Source of the DNA: CAIMZW01 sp037135095
Lineage (GTDB): Bacteria > Actinomycetota > Actinomycetes > Nanopelagicales > Nanopelagicaceae
Reading direction: 5' to 3'
NCBI GenBank assembly: GCA_037135095.1
Contig: JBAXKZ010000004.1
Coordinates: 1-64,000 of the forward strand
Length of the DNA: 64,000 nt
The notes under the pieces are model-generated. The model was not told the origin of the DNA, made no database searches, and saw only the letters and a list, made by a program, of their open reading frames with translations. This document shows, in pieces, positions 27,655 to 37,272 of the stretch. The translations under genes were made by a program, and so were the position numbers. Positions within the stretch are counted from its first letter, which is position 1. Every line of letters starts with the position of its first letter.

Positions 27655-28830
27655 ATGAGAATCGGAATTGTCACCGAGTCATTCTTACCTCAGGTCAATG
27701 GCGTTACTAACTCCGTCCTTAGAATCCTAGAGTTTCTGGCTGAAGAAGGACACCAAGCGCTTGTGATCGCGCCGGAGAGCGCCGGCGGCCCAACCGAGTA
27801 CTTCGGCCATCGGGTAAAGCGAATCCCATCACTCCCCCTTCAATCCATCTTGCCAATTGGTCTGCCAGTGGCGGTGCCAAGAAGGAAATTGGAATTTTTA
27901 ATCGATGGTTTTGCCCCAGATATTTTGCATCTTGCCAGCCCCTTTGTTCTCGGCGGTTACAGCGCCCGAATAGCCAAGCGACTAAATATTCCAACGCTCT
28001 CGGTTTATCAAACCGATATCGCCGGTTTTGCTACCCACTATGGAATGACTATGGCTCACGCCGGTTTGCGAAAGATCGTAAGCAAGATTCACTCGAATAC
28101 CAACCGCACTCTGGCACCTTCCTCTTCCGCTCAGAATGAACTGGTCTCTCAGGGCGTTCAAAATGTTCATCTATGGCGTCGAGGAGTAAACACCAAGTTA
28201 TTTCATCCAGATAAGCGGGATGAAAATCTTTACCAACAATGGTTGAAGTTTCGTGAGATAGATGCAAAAAGTAATCGCGCAGAGAAGCTCGTTGTGGGTT
28301 ACGTCGGAAGGTTGGCCAACGAGAAGCGGATCTCGGATCTTCAAATTTTGGACCGCGATCCGCTGATTCAATTGGTGATAACGGGTGAAGGTCCCGCGCG
28401 ACCGAAATTGGAGCGAGAGTTACCAAATGCCATCTTTACCGGCTTCCAATCTGGCGAAGAACTTGCGCGGATTTATGCCAGCTTGGATCTGTTTATCCAC
28501 CCAGGACCAAATGAAACTTTCTGCCAAGCAGTACAGGAAGCGCTCTCATCAGGAACACCATGCGTAGTGCCAAAGACCGGTGGACCTGCTGATCTGGTAA
28601 CTCACGGAACAACTGGTTACATAATTGATACTTCAAATCCATTTGAACTGCAGAGCGCAGTAACGCACTTTAGGTTGCGTAATGACCGAGAGTTTGTCTC
28701 GGAAATCTCAAGAGACTCCGTCGTGGAAAGAACCTGGAATCGCGTTAATAATCAATTGATGATGCATTATCGATCAATTCTTGAACCAGCAAAACCAAAA
28801 CTCACTTTGATAACTGGGAGCGCCGCATGA
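27655..28830 (+). CDS. Glycosyltransferase family 4, mannosyltransferase-like
   Basis: 391 residues, GT-B fold. N-terminal MRIGIVTESFLPQVNGVTNS is the acceptor domain seen in GDP-mannose-dependent alpha-mannosyltransferases of the MgtA/PimB type in actinobacteria. The C-terminal donor domain has GYVGRLANEK and the E-x7-E motif NETFCQAVQE. Likely role is making envelope glycolipids or lipoglycan; the acceptor is unknown. The next gene overlaps by four bases (ATGA). Confidence 0.87.
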   Translation: MRIGIVTESFLPQVNGVTNSVLRILEFLAEEGHQALVIAPESAGGPTEYFGHRVKRIPSLPLQSILPIGLPVAVPRRKLEFLIDGFAPDILHLASPFVLGGYSARIAKRLNIPTLSVYQTDIAGFATHYGMTMAHAGLRKIVSKIHSNTNRTLAPSSSAQNELVSQGVQNVHLWRRGVNTKLFHPDKRDENLYQQWLKFREIDAKSNRAEKLVVGYVGRLANEKRISDLQILDRDPLIQLVITGEGPARPKLERELPNAIFTGFQSGEELARIYASLDLFIHPGPNETFCQAVQEALSSGTPCVVPKTGGPADLVTHGTTGYIIDTSNPFELQSAVTHFRLRNDREFVSEISRDSVVERTWNRVNNQLMMHYRSILEPAKPKLTLITGSAA

Positions 28831-29996
28831 GAATTGTGCATGTTGCAAATTTTTACGGTCCAAATTCGGGGGGAATCAAAACTACCCTTCACGAACTTGG
28901 TAAGGGCTATCTGAAGAATGGCCATGAATTCATTTATCTGGTCCCAGGTACTCGTTATCGCACAGAAGATACTCAGTACGGGAAAAAGATATCGCTACCG
29001 AGCTACATTCTCCCTGGGAGCGGCGGCTATCAGCTAATTAAGAGCAATCGGTTTTTGAAAGCCGAGCTGGCACGATTGGCCCCAGATCGACTCGAGATTT
29101 CAGATCGATTCACTTTGATCTCTGTTGGCGGCTGGGCTAAGGAACGATCGATTCCAACTGTGGTTTTTTCCCACGAGACCCTCAGGGGTTTGGCCGATAG
29201 ATTCCTACCAAATTATTTTCCTAAGCGGGCGATGGTCAACTGGCACAATCGAAAGTTGGCACGTGCCTTCGATCAAGTAATAGCAACAACTGAGTTCGCT
29301 GCCCAAGAATTCCGCGATATTGGTATCTCCAATTTAGCGAAGGTACCGCTCGGAGTTGATTTGCAGAATTTTCTTCCAAGCAATCGGTGCGACCTCATGA
29401 GGGAAGAACTTCTTAAAGGTGCAAAGTATCTGGTGGTGCACTGCAGTCGCCTCTCCCCAGAAAAAGAGCCTCAGCGCGCAATTGAGGCAGTTGAAGAATT
29501 GATCGCTCGCGGAGTTAGTGCACGTTTGATTGTTATCGGCACAGGGCCGATGTGGCATAAATTGCGACACCGGGCGGCAGGGTTACCAGTTGATTATTTA
29601 GGATACATCGCAGATCGAAAACGAGTTGCGACAATCCTAAGTTGTGCCGATGTAACAATGGCTCCAGGGCCACTGGAAACTTTCTGTCTTTCAGCCTTGG
29701 AGTCGCTCGCGAGTGGAACTCCCGTAATTGCTTCAAAGAGTAGTGCGGTTGGCGAATTCCTTCATTCCAGCGAGATCAATCCAGCAGGGGCGGTCGCAGA
29801 TGACAATGGCGTGGCATTTGCCGACGCAATCGAACTCTTACTTAAGCAACCCAGAGCCCGAGAGAGCGCCCGACGAGCCGCCGAAGACTTACCTTGGGGA
29901 AATTCGGTTCAAGCAATGTTGGAACTGCATGGAATTGCAGAGCTCGGCCAGTTAGCGCCAACTGCGGCGACAAAGAGAAGATTGACAGCCGCTTAA
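28827..29996 (+). CDS. Glycosyltransferase family 4, second of a pair
   Basis: 389 residues, GT-B fold, clearly related to the gene before it but diverged. N terminus MRIVHVANFYGPNSGGIKTT; donor domain with HCSRLSPEKEPQRAIEAVEE and the E-x7-E motif LETFCLSALE. Starts inside the first gene's stop (ATGA) and is followed without a gap by an SGNH hydrolase, so the three are one operon. A pair of mannosyl- or glucosyltransferases acting one after the other on a lipid acceptor is the simplest reading, but this is inference. Confidence 0.86.
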   Translation: MRIVHVANFYGPNSGGIKTTLHELGKGYLKNGHEFIYLVPGTRYRTEDTQYGKKISLPSYILPGSGGYQLIKSNRFLKAELARLAPDRLEISDRFTLISVGGWAKERSIPTVVFSHETLRGLADRFLPNYFPKRAMVNWHNRKLARAFDQVIATTEFAAQEFRDIGISNLAKVPLGVDLQNFLPSNRCDLMREELLKGAKYLVVHCSRLSPEKEPQRAIEAVEELIARGVSARLIVIGTGPMWHKLRHRAAGLPVDYLGYIADRKRVATILSCADVTMAPGPLETFCLSALESLASGTPVIASKSSAVGEFLHSSEINPAGAVADDNGVAFADAIELLLKQPRARESARRAAEDLPWGNSVQAMLELHGIAELGQLAPTAATKRRLTAA

Positions 29997-30806
29997 ATGA
30001 GTACCGACGTGGGAGTTCTTCATTTTTCGGTCATCGGAGATAGCGCCGCTTACGGAATCGGCGACCTAGATAACGAAGATAAACCACGGGGTTGGGCTTG
30101 GTATGTCGCCCAGAATTTCTTAGATCAATGTCGCTACCAGAACTATTCCCGACCTGGGGCGCAATCAGAGGAGGTTCTTCAAGTTCAACTTCCCAGAGCA
30201 ATAGGCGATGAACCCGATATTTGCGCAGTGATTGTTGGTGGCAATGACCTGCTTCGGAATGGCTTCCACCCCGAAAAGCTCTACCAAAACCTATCAAGCA
30301 CCTGTCAAGAGTTATTGAGCAGAGGTGCCGAAATTGTGATGGTCGAGTTGCATGACCCAAACCAGCTGCTCAGATTGCCAACCTTGCTCCGCCGGGTCTT
30401 GAAGCGACGAGTGGATGCAGTTAACGCCGTTTATCGGAAAATCGAGCGGGAATTCGATGTCATTATTATTTCGACACGATCTATCGTGGATGTTCATAAC
30501 AAGAAGAATTGGCATATTGATCGAATGCACCCGGGACCACTTGGGCACCAAATCTTGGCCAGAGAGATTTGTCAGCAACTTCAACATCGCGGCTGGTCAG
30601 TCACCCTCCCCGAACTGATCGACCAACCACTAGAAGCTCGATCCAAGCGGCTGATTTGGCTCGTGAGAAATGGATTGCCCTGGTTTCTAAAACGGAGCCT
30701 CGATCTGCTCCCCGCCATGATTGCCCTAATGCTTCTGGAGGCTAGTTCAATTGCCTTAAACCAGATTAAACCTGCCTTGCCAAAGGAATTAATAAAGAGC
30801 GACTAA
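29997..30806 (+). CDS. SGNH/GDSL hydrolase family protein
   Basis: 269 residues. Block I is VIGDSAAYGIG (catalytic Ser), block III is IVGGNDLLRNG, and block V is the Asp-His pair in IDRMHPG. There is no signal peptide, so it acts in the cytoplasm or at the inner membrane face. A hydrophobic, probably amphipathic helix near residues 232-250 could attach it to the membrane. It begins at the base after the preceding stop. In this context it may trim or transfer acyl groups of the glycolipid made by the two glycosyltransferases; that role is inference. Confidence 0.84.
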   Translation: MSTDVGVLHFSVIGDSAAYGIGDLDNEDKPRGWAWYVAQNFLDQCRYQNYSRPGAQSEEVLQVQLPRAIGDEPDICAVIVGGNDLLRNGFHPEKLYQNLSSTCQELLSRGAEIVMVELHDPNQLLRLPTLLRRVLKRRVDAVNAVYRKIEREFDVIIISTRSIVDVHNKKNWHIDRMHPGPLGHQILAREICQQLQHRGWSVTLPELIDQPLEARSKRLIWLVRNGLPWFLKRSLDLLPAMIALMLLEASSIALNQIKPALPKELIKSD

Positions 30807-30815
30807 GGTGCAGGG

Positions 30816-32927
30816 GTGAAACCAGCCGACCCGCGCTATTTAGGCGCAACCCTGACTGAAGGGGGCGCGAATTTCGCTATCTGGGCCGCAGCGGCCGATG
30901 CCGTTGAAGTCTGTCTTTTTAATGAAGTTAATGGAAAAGTCATGGAGACCCGCTTTGCCCTGAGCCACCGCGACGGTCCGATTTTTCATGGCTACCTTGC
31001 TGGCGTACGTGCTGGTCAACGTTATGGCTTTCGGGTTTATGGACCTTGGCGACCAGAAGAAGGATGGCGCTTTAACTCCAACAAACTTCTAATTGATCCC
31101 TATGCCCATCAGTTATCTGGCGAATTGATCTACGCCCCAGAAATTTATGGCCACCGCGCGTTGGATAAATCAGGTATCGGAGATTTAACCATTCGCGATG
31201 ACCGGGATGATGCTGCCTTCGTTCCGCTTTCGGTCGTTACTGGCCATCACCGAACTCAATTTCCGCGACTTAATACGCCCTGGGCGCGAACCATTATTTA
31301 TGAAGCTCATGTTCGCGGACTTACTGAATTTAATCCAGCGATTGCCGAATCAGAGCGCGGTACCTATAAGGCGCTTGGGCACCCAAGCACTATCGCCTAC
31401 CTCAAAGAGCTAGGGATCACTGCCCTTGAATTACTTCCCATTCATCACTTTGTAACCGAGCCAGGAATACAAAATCGCGGGCGCGAAAATTATTGGGGCT
31501 ATAACGCATTAGCTTTTTCAGCACCCCACCGAGATTATGCCGCGACATCAGATCCAATCTCCGAACTCCGTGACGCGGTGGCCGCGCTTCATCATGCTGG
31601 AATTGAAGTTATTCTCGATGTGGTTTATAACCATACCGCCGAAGGTGGTCACGGAGGGCCAACGCTCTCATTTCGCGGAATTGATAGCAAAACTTTTTAT
31701 CGCCGAGTTAAAGGCGATATCTATGACGACGTAACTGGGTGCGGAAACACGATCGATGCGCGGCGACCATTCGTAGTGCGCATGATCATTGACTCCCTTC
31801 ACTGGTGGACTGAAGTTATCGGAGTTGATGGCTTCCGATTTGATCTGGCTTCGGCGTTGGCTCGTAACGAATATGGCATCGATACAACCGGACCACTCAT
31901 ATCGGCGATTGCCAGCGATCCAATTCTCCGTGAGCGAAAACTGATCGCCGAACCTTGGGATACCGCCGGTTATGCACTTGGGGACTTTCCGCACCCATGG
32001 CGCGAATGGAACGATCACTACCGCGATTCATTAAGGCAGTTTTGGCTAGGCGATCCAGCCCGTGGATTCAGCGAAGGCGTTGGGGATTTAGCTTCCAGAT
32101 TAAGTGGCTCGCACGACATCTTCTATTTTCGTGGACCTACTTCCTCAATCAACTTCATCACAGCACATGATGGCTTCACGCTGCAAGATTTGGTGAGCTA
32201 TCAAGAAAAACATAACGAACCAAATCAAGAGGGAAATCGAGATGGAAGCACTTCAAACCGCTCGTGGAACTTAGGCGAAGAAGGTTTGAGTAAGAACCCC
32301 TCAATTATTCAACTTAGGACTCGACTTCAAAAGTCCCTTCTGGCTTCGCTCTTTCTCTCATCTGGCGTGCCTATGATCAATATGGGCGATGAGGTCGGTC
32401 GAAGTCAAAACGGTTCCAATAACGCTTACTCCCTTCCCAGCAATGGCGATGTTTTAAGTCCACAGGCCTTTAATGGCGGCTGGGCACTTAATTGGACACC
32501 AAATGAAATTCAACAGGACTTATTGGCGGCAACCAAGAATTTGATTTCGATTCGAAAGCGCTACGTAGTCGATATCGTGCGAGAATTTTTTACCGGCCAA
32601 TTGGACTTAGGAACAAGTAGAAAAGATTTGGCTTGGTTTCGACGCAATGGTGAAGAGATGAACGATGAGAATTGGCATCAGGGTGATCGCAGCTACTTGA
32701 GTATGTATGTTGAAGCATCGGCAAACCAAGCACTTTTAATTTTGTTGAATGCCTCGACCCATGAGAACACCTTTACCCTCCCAGCAAAAAAATGGGGCGC
32801 GCTCTATCGTTCAATTTTCGATTCGGCTCATATGACCTCAGAATTTGAACCCAGGATCGCGCAACCGCTCGACTCAACGGTTCTTGACGCTCACGGGGTA
32901 CAAATTTGGTTGGTTAATCGAAGCTAA
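30816..32927 (+). CDS. glgX: Glycogen debranching enzyme GlgX
   Basis: 703 residues, GH13 isoamylase type that removes short branches left after phosphorylase action on glycogen. N-terminal CBM48 (about 1-120), then the catalytic barrel: nucleophile Asp in GFRFDLASAL, acid Glu in LIAEPWDTAGY, third Asp in FITAHDGFTL. The conserved DVVYNHTAEGG is present. Start is GTG with AAGG upstream. It follows the SGNH gene by nine bases. No glgP, glgA or glgC is in the window. Confidence 0.95.
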   Translation: MKPADPRYLGATLTEGGANFAIWAAAADAVEVCLFNEVNGKVMETRFALSHRDGPIFHGYLAGVRAGQRYGFRVYGPWRPEEGWRFNSNKLLIDPYAHQLSGELIYAPEIYGHRALDKSGIGDLTIRDDRDDAAFVPLSVVTGHHRTQFPRLNTPWARTIIYEAHVRGLTEFNPAIAESERGTYKALGHPSTIAYLKELGITALELLPIHHFVTEPGIQNRGRENYWGYNALAFSAPHRDYAATSDPISELRDAVAALHHAGIEVILDVVYNHTAEGGHGGPTLSFRGIDSKTFYRRVKGDIYDDVTGCGNTIDARRPFVVRMIIDSLHWWTEVIGVDGFRFDLASALARNEYGIDTTGPLISAIASDPILRERKLIAEPWDTAGYALGDFPHPWREWNDHYRDSLRQFWLGDPARGFSEGVGDLASRLSGSHDIFYFRGPTSSINFITAHDGFTLQDLVSYQEKHNEPNQEGNRDGSTSNRSWNLGEEGLSKNPSIIQLRTRLQKSLLASLFLSSGVPMINMGDEVGRSQNGSNNAYSLPSNGDVLSPQAFNGGWALNWTPNEIQQDLLAATKNLISIRKRYVVDIVREFFTGQLDLGTSRKDLAWFRRNGEEMNDENWHQGDRSYLSMYVEASANQALLILLNASTHENTFTLPAKKWGALYRSIFDSAHMTSEFEPRIAQPLDSTVLDAHGVQIWLVNRS

Positions 32928-32960
32928 TACTCGGTAGTAACCATTCCCCTCGCTTATCCT
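32928..32960 (+). promoter_or_regulatory. fabD promoter with a TACT-N4-AGTA site
   Basis: A -10 TATCCT (32955-32960) ends six bases before the GTG at 32967, so the mRNA is probably leaderless. The site TACT-CGGT-AGTA at 32928-32939 covers where a -35 would be; no consensus -35 is present, so a bound protein may activate rather than repress. It begins at the base after the glgX stop. Confidence 0.55.
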
Positions 32961-32966
32961 TTCGAA

Positions 32967-33890
32967 GTGCTAGCAATCGTGGCGCCTGGTCAGGGCTCTC
33001 AAACTCCAGGCTTTCTCCTACCTTGGTTGGAAGTTGGCGAAACAAGTCGACTCCTTGAAAAATGGTCTCAACTAATTAACCTCGATTTACATCATCTTGG
33101 AACTACAGCTGATGCTGATGAAATCAAAGAGACTTCAAATGCGCAGCCACTATTGGTAGCTGCCGGATTAATTGGTTTCGCCGCGCTCTTTCCATCAGGC
33201 CAAAGTTCGGTAACCGCAGTGGCTGGACATTCAGTTGGCGAAATAACCGTCGCCGCAATGGCTGGCGTAATCGATAATGAAAGTGCGATGAAATTAGTAC
33301 GAACCAGGGGCGCAGCAATGTCCCAAGCTGCCACAGGTAGTAACTCTGGTATGGCCGCGGTGCTCGGCGGAGATCGTGACGTGGTTTTGGCGCACCTTGC
33401 CACTTTGAATTTAGTAGCAGCTAACGAAAACGGTGCTAGTCAGATTGTGGCAGCGGGCTCATTAGAGGCGATCGCAAAATTGCTCGAGAACGCTCCCGCA
33501 GGGTCGCGCGTTAGACCGCTGGCCGTCTCTGGCGCCTTCCACACCGCGGTTATGGCCCCTGCCGTGCCGGTTTTGTCCGCCTTGGCCGCAGAGATTCACC
33601 CCACTGATCCAAGAATTAAGGTTTTATCCAATAAAGATGGACACGTTGTATCCAGCGGTACGGAGATCGTTGCTCGAATCGTAGGACAAATCGCCGGACC
33701 AGTTCGCTGGGACCTTTGTATGACTACGCTCTCCGATATGGGTATTACTGGCGTACTAGAAGTTCCACCTGCAGGAACCCTTGTAGGACTCTTGAAACGC
33801 GCCACCCCCAGTATTGAAACCTTTGCCCTCAAGAACCCCGAAGATCTAGCCGCCGCCCAAGAATTTATTGCAAAACATGGAGCGAATTAA
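32967..33890 (+). CDS. fabD: Malonyl-CoA:ACP transacylase
   Basis: Transfers malonyl from CoA to acyl carrier protein. 307 residues, cytoplasmic. N-terminal APGQGSQTPGFL, nucleophile elbow GHSVG, and the catalytic His in SGAFHTAVM. First gene of the type II fatty acid synthase cluster; GTG start, overlapping fabH by one base. Confidence 0.96.
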   Translation: MLAIVAPGQGSQTPGFLLPWLEVGETSRLLEKWSQLINLDLHHLGTTADADEIKETSNAQPLLVAAGLIGFAALFPSGQSSVTAVAGHSVGEITVAAMAGVIDNESAMKLVRTRGAAMSQAATGSNSGMAAVLGGDRDVVLAHLATLNLVAANENGASQIVAAGSLEAIAKLLENAPAGSRVRPLAVSGAFHTAVMAPAVPVLSALAAEIHPTDPRIKVLSNKDGHVVSSGTEIVARIVGQIAGPVRWDLCMTTLSDMGITGVLEVPPAGTLVGLLKRATPSIETFALKNPEDLAAAQEFIAKHGAN

Positions 33891-34912
33891 TGTCTCTTCA
33901 ATTTGAGAGTTCCATTCAAAATTCCCGCATTCTTTCAGTCGGTGCCTATCGTCCCGCTCGAATAGTTCCCAACTCTGAAATCGTCGATCGCATCGAATCC
34001 ACTGACGAATGGATTCGCCAACGCACCGGAATTGAAACCAGACACATTGCCGGCCCCGATGAATCTTTGATCGATATGGCCGAAGCCGCCGCGAATATCG
34101 CACTGAAGCGCGCAGGAATAACGATGGATCAAGTTTCGGCCGTTATTTTTGCGACGATCACATATCCATACCAAGCACCAAGCGCAGCAACGGAGTTAAT
34201 TGTTCGGCTGGGAAATCCAAAAGCTGCCGCCTTCGATATTTCGGCGGCTTGTGCCGGTTTTTGTTATGGCATCGCTTTGGCTAACGATTTAGTACGGAAC
34301 AAGACTGCCAAATATGTCTTGGTAATCGGCGGCGAAAAACTTTCAGACTTTACCAATCCCGATGATCGCGCGACCGCCTTTATCTTCGCTGATGGCGCTG
34401 GGGCGATTGTGATTGGACCATCTGAAGGAGCTGGAATTGGTCCAACTGTTTGGGGTTCAGCGGCCGATTCGCGAGATGCGATTCAGATGCAACCATCCTG
34501 GATCGAATTCAAAGGATCCAAAACACGAGTTGATGCCACGTGGCCCGATATCTCCCAGCAAGGGCAAACGGTATTTCGTTGGGCCGTTTACGAAATGGCT
34601 CCAGTAGGTCTGCAAGCAATCGCAGCTGCGGGGCTAACCCCTGAAACGCTGGCTGCATTCATACCTCACCAAGCGAATGAACGAATCATTGACTCGTTGG
34701 CGCGATCTATGAAATTGCCCGATAGCGTGGTAATCGCTCGGGATATCAAAACCACGGGAAATACTTCTGCTGCTTCAATCCCGCTGGCCATGGATGCGTT
34801 GCTTACATCTAACCCGGAATTACATGGAAAAACCGCGCTTTTGATTGGATTTGGTGCTGGATTGGTCTACGCCGGACAAGTTGTAGAACTACCTCCGCTT
34901 ACTAGCCAGTAG
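33890..34912 (+). CDS. fabH: Beta-ketoacyl-ACP synthase III
   Basis: Starts fatty acid chains by condensing acyl-CoA with malonyl-ACP. 340 residues. The catalytic triad is visible: Cys in DISAACAGFCYG, His in IPHQANERI, Asn in GNTSAAS. In actinobacteria FabH often prefers branched starters, but preference cannot be read here. The ATG overlaps the fabD stop by one base. Its last codons contain the second TACT-N4-AGTA site. Confidence 0.96.
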   Translation: MSLQFESSIQNSRILSVGAYRPARIVPNSEIVDRIESTDEWIRQRTGIETRHIAGPDESLIDMAEAAANIALKRAGITMDQVSAVIFATITYPYQAPSAATELIVRLGNPKAAAFDISAACAGFCYGIALANDLVRNKTAKYVLVIGGEKLSDFTNPDDRATAFIFADGAGAIVIGPSEGAGIGPTVWGSAADSRDAIQMQPSWIEFKGSKTRVDATWPDISQQGQTVFRWAVYEMAPVGLQAIAAAGLTPETLAAFIPHQANERIIDSLARSMKLPDSVVIARDIKTTGNTSAASIPLAMDALLTSNPELHGKTALLIGFGAGLVYAGQVVELPPLTSQ

Positions 34913-34935
34913 AAGCGAGTTTGGGTGGTTAAAAT
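34900..34935 (+). promoter_or_regulatory. Possible acpP promoter with a TACT-N4-AGTA site
   Basis: TACT-AGCC-AGTA at 34900-34911 overlaps the fabH stop. A possible -10 TAAAAT follows at 34930-34935, leaving 18 bases to the end of the site. This would place transcription start about 60 bases before acpP. No strong -35 is seen, as at fabD. Confidence 0.4.
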
Positions 34936-35003
34936 TCCCCAGACGAAATAAGAGTTTCCAAGATGACCTAATAGAAGATAAATAGCAGAAAGAGGAAAAG
35001 AAT

Positions 35004-35252
35004 ATGGCACTAACTCAAGAGGCAGTTTTAGAAGGAATCAAAGAGATCGTTGTTGAAGTTGCTGGCATTTCGGCCGATGACATCGCAATGGAGAAGAAGT
35101 TCACCGAAGATCTAGATGTCGATTCCCTAAGCATGGTTGAAGTTGTAGTTGCTGCCGAAGAGCGTTTTGGCGTCAAGATCCCTGATGAAGAAGTAACCAA
35201 CATGGCAACCGTTGGCGATGCTGTTAACTTCATCGTCAACGCATCAAAGTAA
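35004..35252 (+). CDS. acpP: Acyl carrier protein
   Basis: 82-residue acidic carrier. The phosphopantetheine attachment Ser is in DVDSLSMVE. GAGGAAAAG lies upstream of the ATG, giving a good ribosome site. Lies between fabH and fabF in the cluster; shuttles all intermediates of the type II pathway. Confidence 0.97.
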   Translation: MALTQEAVLEGIKEIVVEVAGISADDIAMEKKFTEDLDVDSLSMVEVVVAAEERFGVKIPDEEVTNMATVGDAVNFIVNASK

Positions 35253-35271
35253 TTAGCCTCGGTTCAATTTA

Positions 35272-36510
35272 ATGACTAGACGACGCGTAGTTGTAACGGG
35301 TCTCGGGGCCACAACTCCCCTGGGCGGGGATGTTCCAACTACTTGGGATGCACTCCTGGCTGGCAAGAGCGGTGTCCGTTCATTGGAAGATGAATGGGCA
35401 GCCGAAATGTCAGTTACCTTTGCCGCGCGCGTCGCTGTTGAACCAAGTGAAGTAATGGAACGCGTAGAAATGCGCCGCCTTGATCGTTCCGAGCAATTCG
35501 CACTAATCGCGGCTCGTGAAGCTTGGAAAGATGCGGGTACTCCCGAAGTAAATAAAGAGCGCCTAGGCGTCGTAGTCGCCTCCGGAATCGGTGGCGTCAT
35601 AACTTTGCTCGATCAGTACGACATTTTGCGGACCAAAGGTGCTCGCTCAGTCAGTCCACACACTGTGCCGATGCTGATGCCTAATGGACCTTCAGCAAAT
35701 GTTGGTCTAGAACTACAAGCCAAAGCTGGTGTGCATACCCCAGTAAGCGCCTGTGCATCTGGCGCCGAGGCGGTTGGTTATGCCATGGAGATGATCCGAA
35801 ATAATCGTGCCGATATGGTGGTAACGGGTGGCGTTGAAGCTGCTATTCATGCCCTTCCGATGGCTGGCTTTGCATCTATGAAAGCACTGTCAACCCGAAA
35901 TGATGAACCCGCAAAAGCATCTCGTCCTTATGACAAGAATCGCGATGGATTTGTTCTGGGTGAAGGTGGCGGCGTACTAGTTCTTGAAGAGCTCGAACAC
36001 GCTTTAGCACGCGGCGCCAAGATTTATGCTGAGATCGTAGGTCAAGGACTAACTTCTGATGGCTATCACATTGCAGCACCCGATCCAGAAGGTAGCGGCG
36101 TTACCCGAGCCGTGAAATTTGCGCTCGAAGATAGTGGCGTCTCGCTTTCGGAGATTGTGCACTTAAATGCGCACGCAACTTCTACACCCGCTGGCGATGT
36201 TGCCGAGGCAAATGCCCTAAGCGCGGCACTTGGCGAACATATTTCCCACGTTGCAGTCTCTGCAACGAAATCAATGACCGGGCATTTGCTCGGCGGCGCT
36301 GGCGCTATTGAATCAATCTTCGTCGTATTAGCCCTCTACAACCGGATTGCCCCACCCACGATTAACATCGAAGAACTGGATGAGGCGGTCACGGTAGATG
36401 TAGTTCGCGACGTCGCACGCAAACTTCCAGACGGTCCGATTGCTGCGCTAAATGACTCGTTTGGCTTTGGTGGCCACAACGTCGTATTGGTTTTTAAGTC
36501 CTACCAATAG
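35272..36510 (+). CDS. fabF: Beta-ketoacyl-ACP synthase II
   Basis: Elongating condensing enzyme, 412 residues. Catalytic Cys in SACASGAEAVGYAME, His residues in LNAHATSTPAGD and KSMTGHLLGGAGA. The C-terminal segment SFGFGGHN is typical. It ends five bases before the convergent SIMPL gene, with no room for a terminator. Confidence 0.97.
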   Translation: MTRRRVVVTGLGATTPLGGDVPTTWDALLAGKSGVRSLEDEWAAEMSVTFAARVAVEPSEVMERVEMRRLDRSEQFALIAAREAWKDAGTPEVNKERLGVVVASGIGGVITLLDQYDILRTKGARSVSPHTVPMLMPNGPSANVGLELQAKAGVHTPVSACASGAEAVGYAMEMIRNNRADMVVTGGVEAAIHALPMAGFASMKALSTRNDEPAKASRPYDKNRDGFVLGEGGGVLVLEELEHALARGAKIYAEIVGQGLTSDGYHIAAPDPEGSGVTRAVKFALEDSGVSLSEIVHLNAHATSTPAGDVAEANALSAALGEHISHVAVSATKSMTGHLLGGAGAIESIFVVLALYNRIAPPTINIEELDEAVTVDVVRDVARKLPDGPIAALNDSFGFGGHNVVLVFKSYQ

Positions 36511-36514
36511 CCTT

Positions 36515-37270
36515 TTAGTTAGCTTTGAAATCCACCGAGACCGTTGCAGTAACGGTTTTCGCAATGGTGGTGGTGTCGTAGTAGCCACCCGAAGAGGTAT
36601 CTACTGAATCCGGAGTAGTCACTTGAATCGGACCACTTCGAACCGCTAAGACAGCGCCAATTTTCCCACCAACAGAGTTTGTGATTGCCTCAGCGCGAAT
36701 CTTGGCATCCTTCATAGCATCGCTGAGAAGCTGAGGTCGAAGGCTTGCCAAATTCGAAACGTAGAACGCTGGTCCATAATTATTAACGTTGATTCCAGTT
36801 TGCAATAACTTTCCGATTCCGTTTGATAGCGATTGCACCAACTTAACGTCCTTAGAGCGAACGATGACTTGTTGGTTTGCGCGGTAAGAAAGGATTCGAC
36901 CAGTTGGGTTTCCATTGACATATTCATCATTCGTTGAAGTGCTTATCGCACCAACTTCAATGCCTGTGGTTGGGATTCCGCCAACAGTTAAATAATCTGA
37001 CAACTGCGTGACCCCCGCTTCAACTTTCTTAACAGCCGAACTGGCGGTGGATGCAGTCTCTTGCGCATTCAAGGTCCAAACCGCATTATCAGCGGTCGCA
37101 TTTACTCTGGCCGATCCAGTCACTGTGATTGCATTTCCAGCGCGAGCTGAGAGTCCACTGCCGACCAAACTAAGCCCGTATCCAATTCCAAGTGCTAAAA
37201 CTAATGCGCCCGCAATTGTGCTCACAGACCTGAATTGCATAACTTTTTCTTTAATATTATTTTCGCTCAT
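36515..37270 (-). CDS. SIMPL-domain (DUF541) protein
   Basis: 251 residues. N-terminal membrane anchor or signal segment (about residues 16-42), then a single extracytoplasmic SIMPL/DUF541 domain with the strand ITVTGSARVNATADNAVWTL at its start. Members of this family are found at the cell surface and in the periplasm, with no settled function. The ATG at 37270 has TAGTAT six bases before it, inside the end of the DUF3145 gene, suggesting its own leaderless promoter. Confidence 0.87.
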   Translation of the reverse strand: MSENNIKEKVMQFRSVSTIAGALVLALGIGYGLSLVGSGLSARAGNAITVTGSARVNATADNAVWTLNAQETASTASSAVKKVEAGVTQLSDYLTVGGIPTTGIEVGAISTSTNDEYVNGNPTGRILSYRANQQVIVRSKDVKLVQSLSNGIGKLLQTGINVNNYGPAFYVSNLASLRPQLLSDAMKDAKIRAEAITNSVGGKIGAVLAVRSGPIQVTTPDSVDTSSGGYYDTTTIAKTVTATVSVDFKAN

Positions 37271-37272
37271 AG

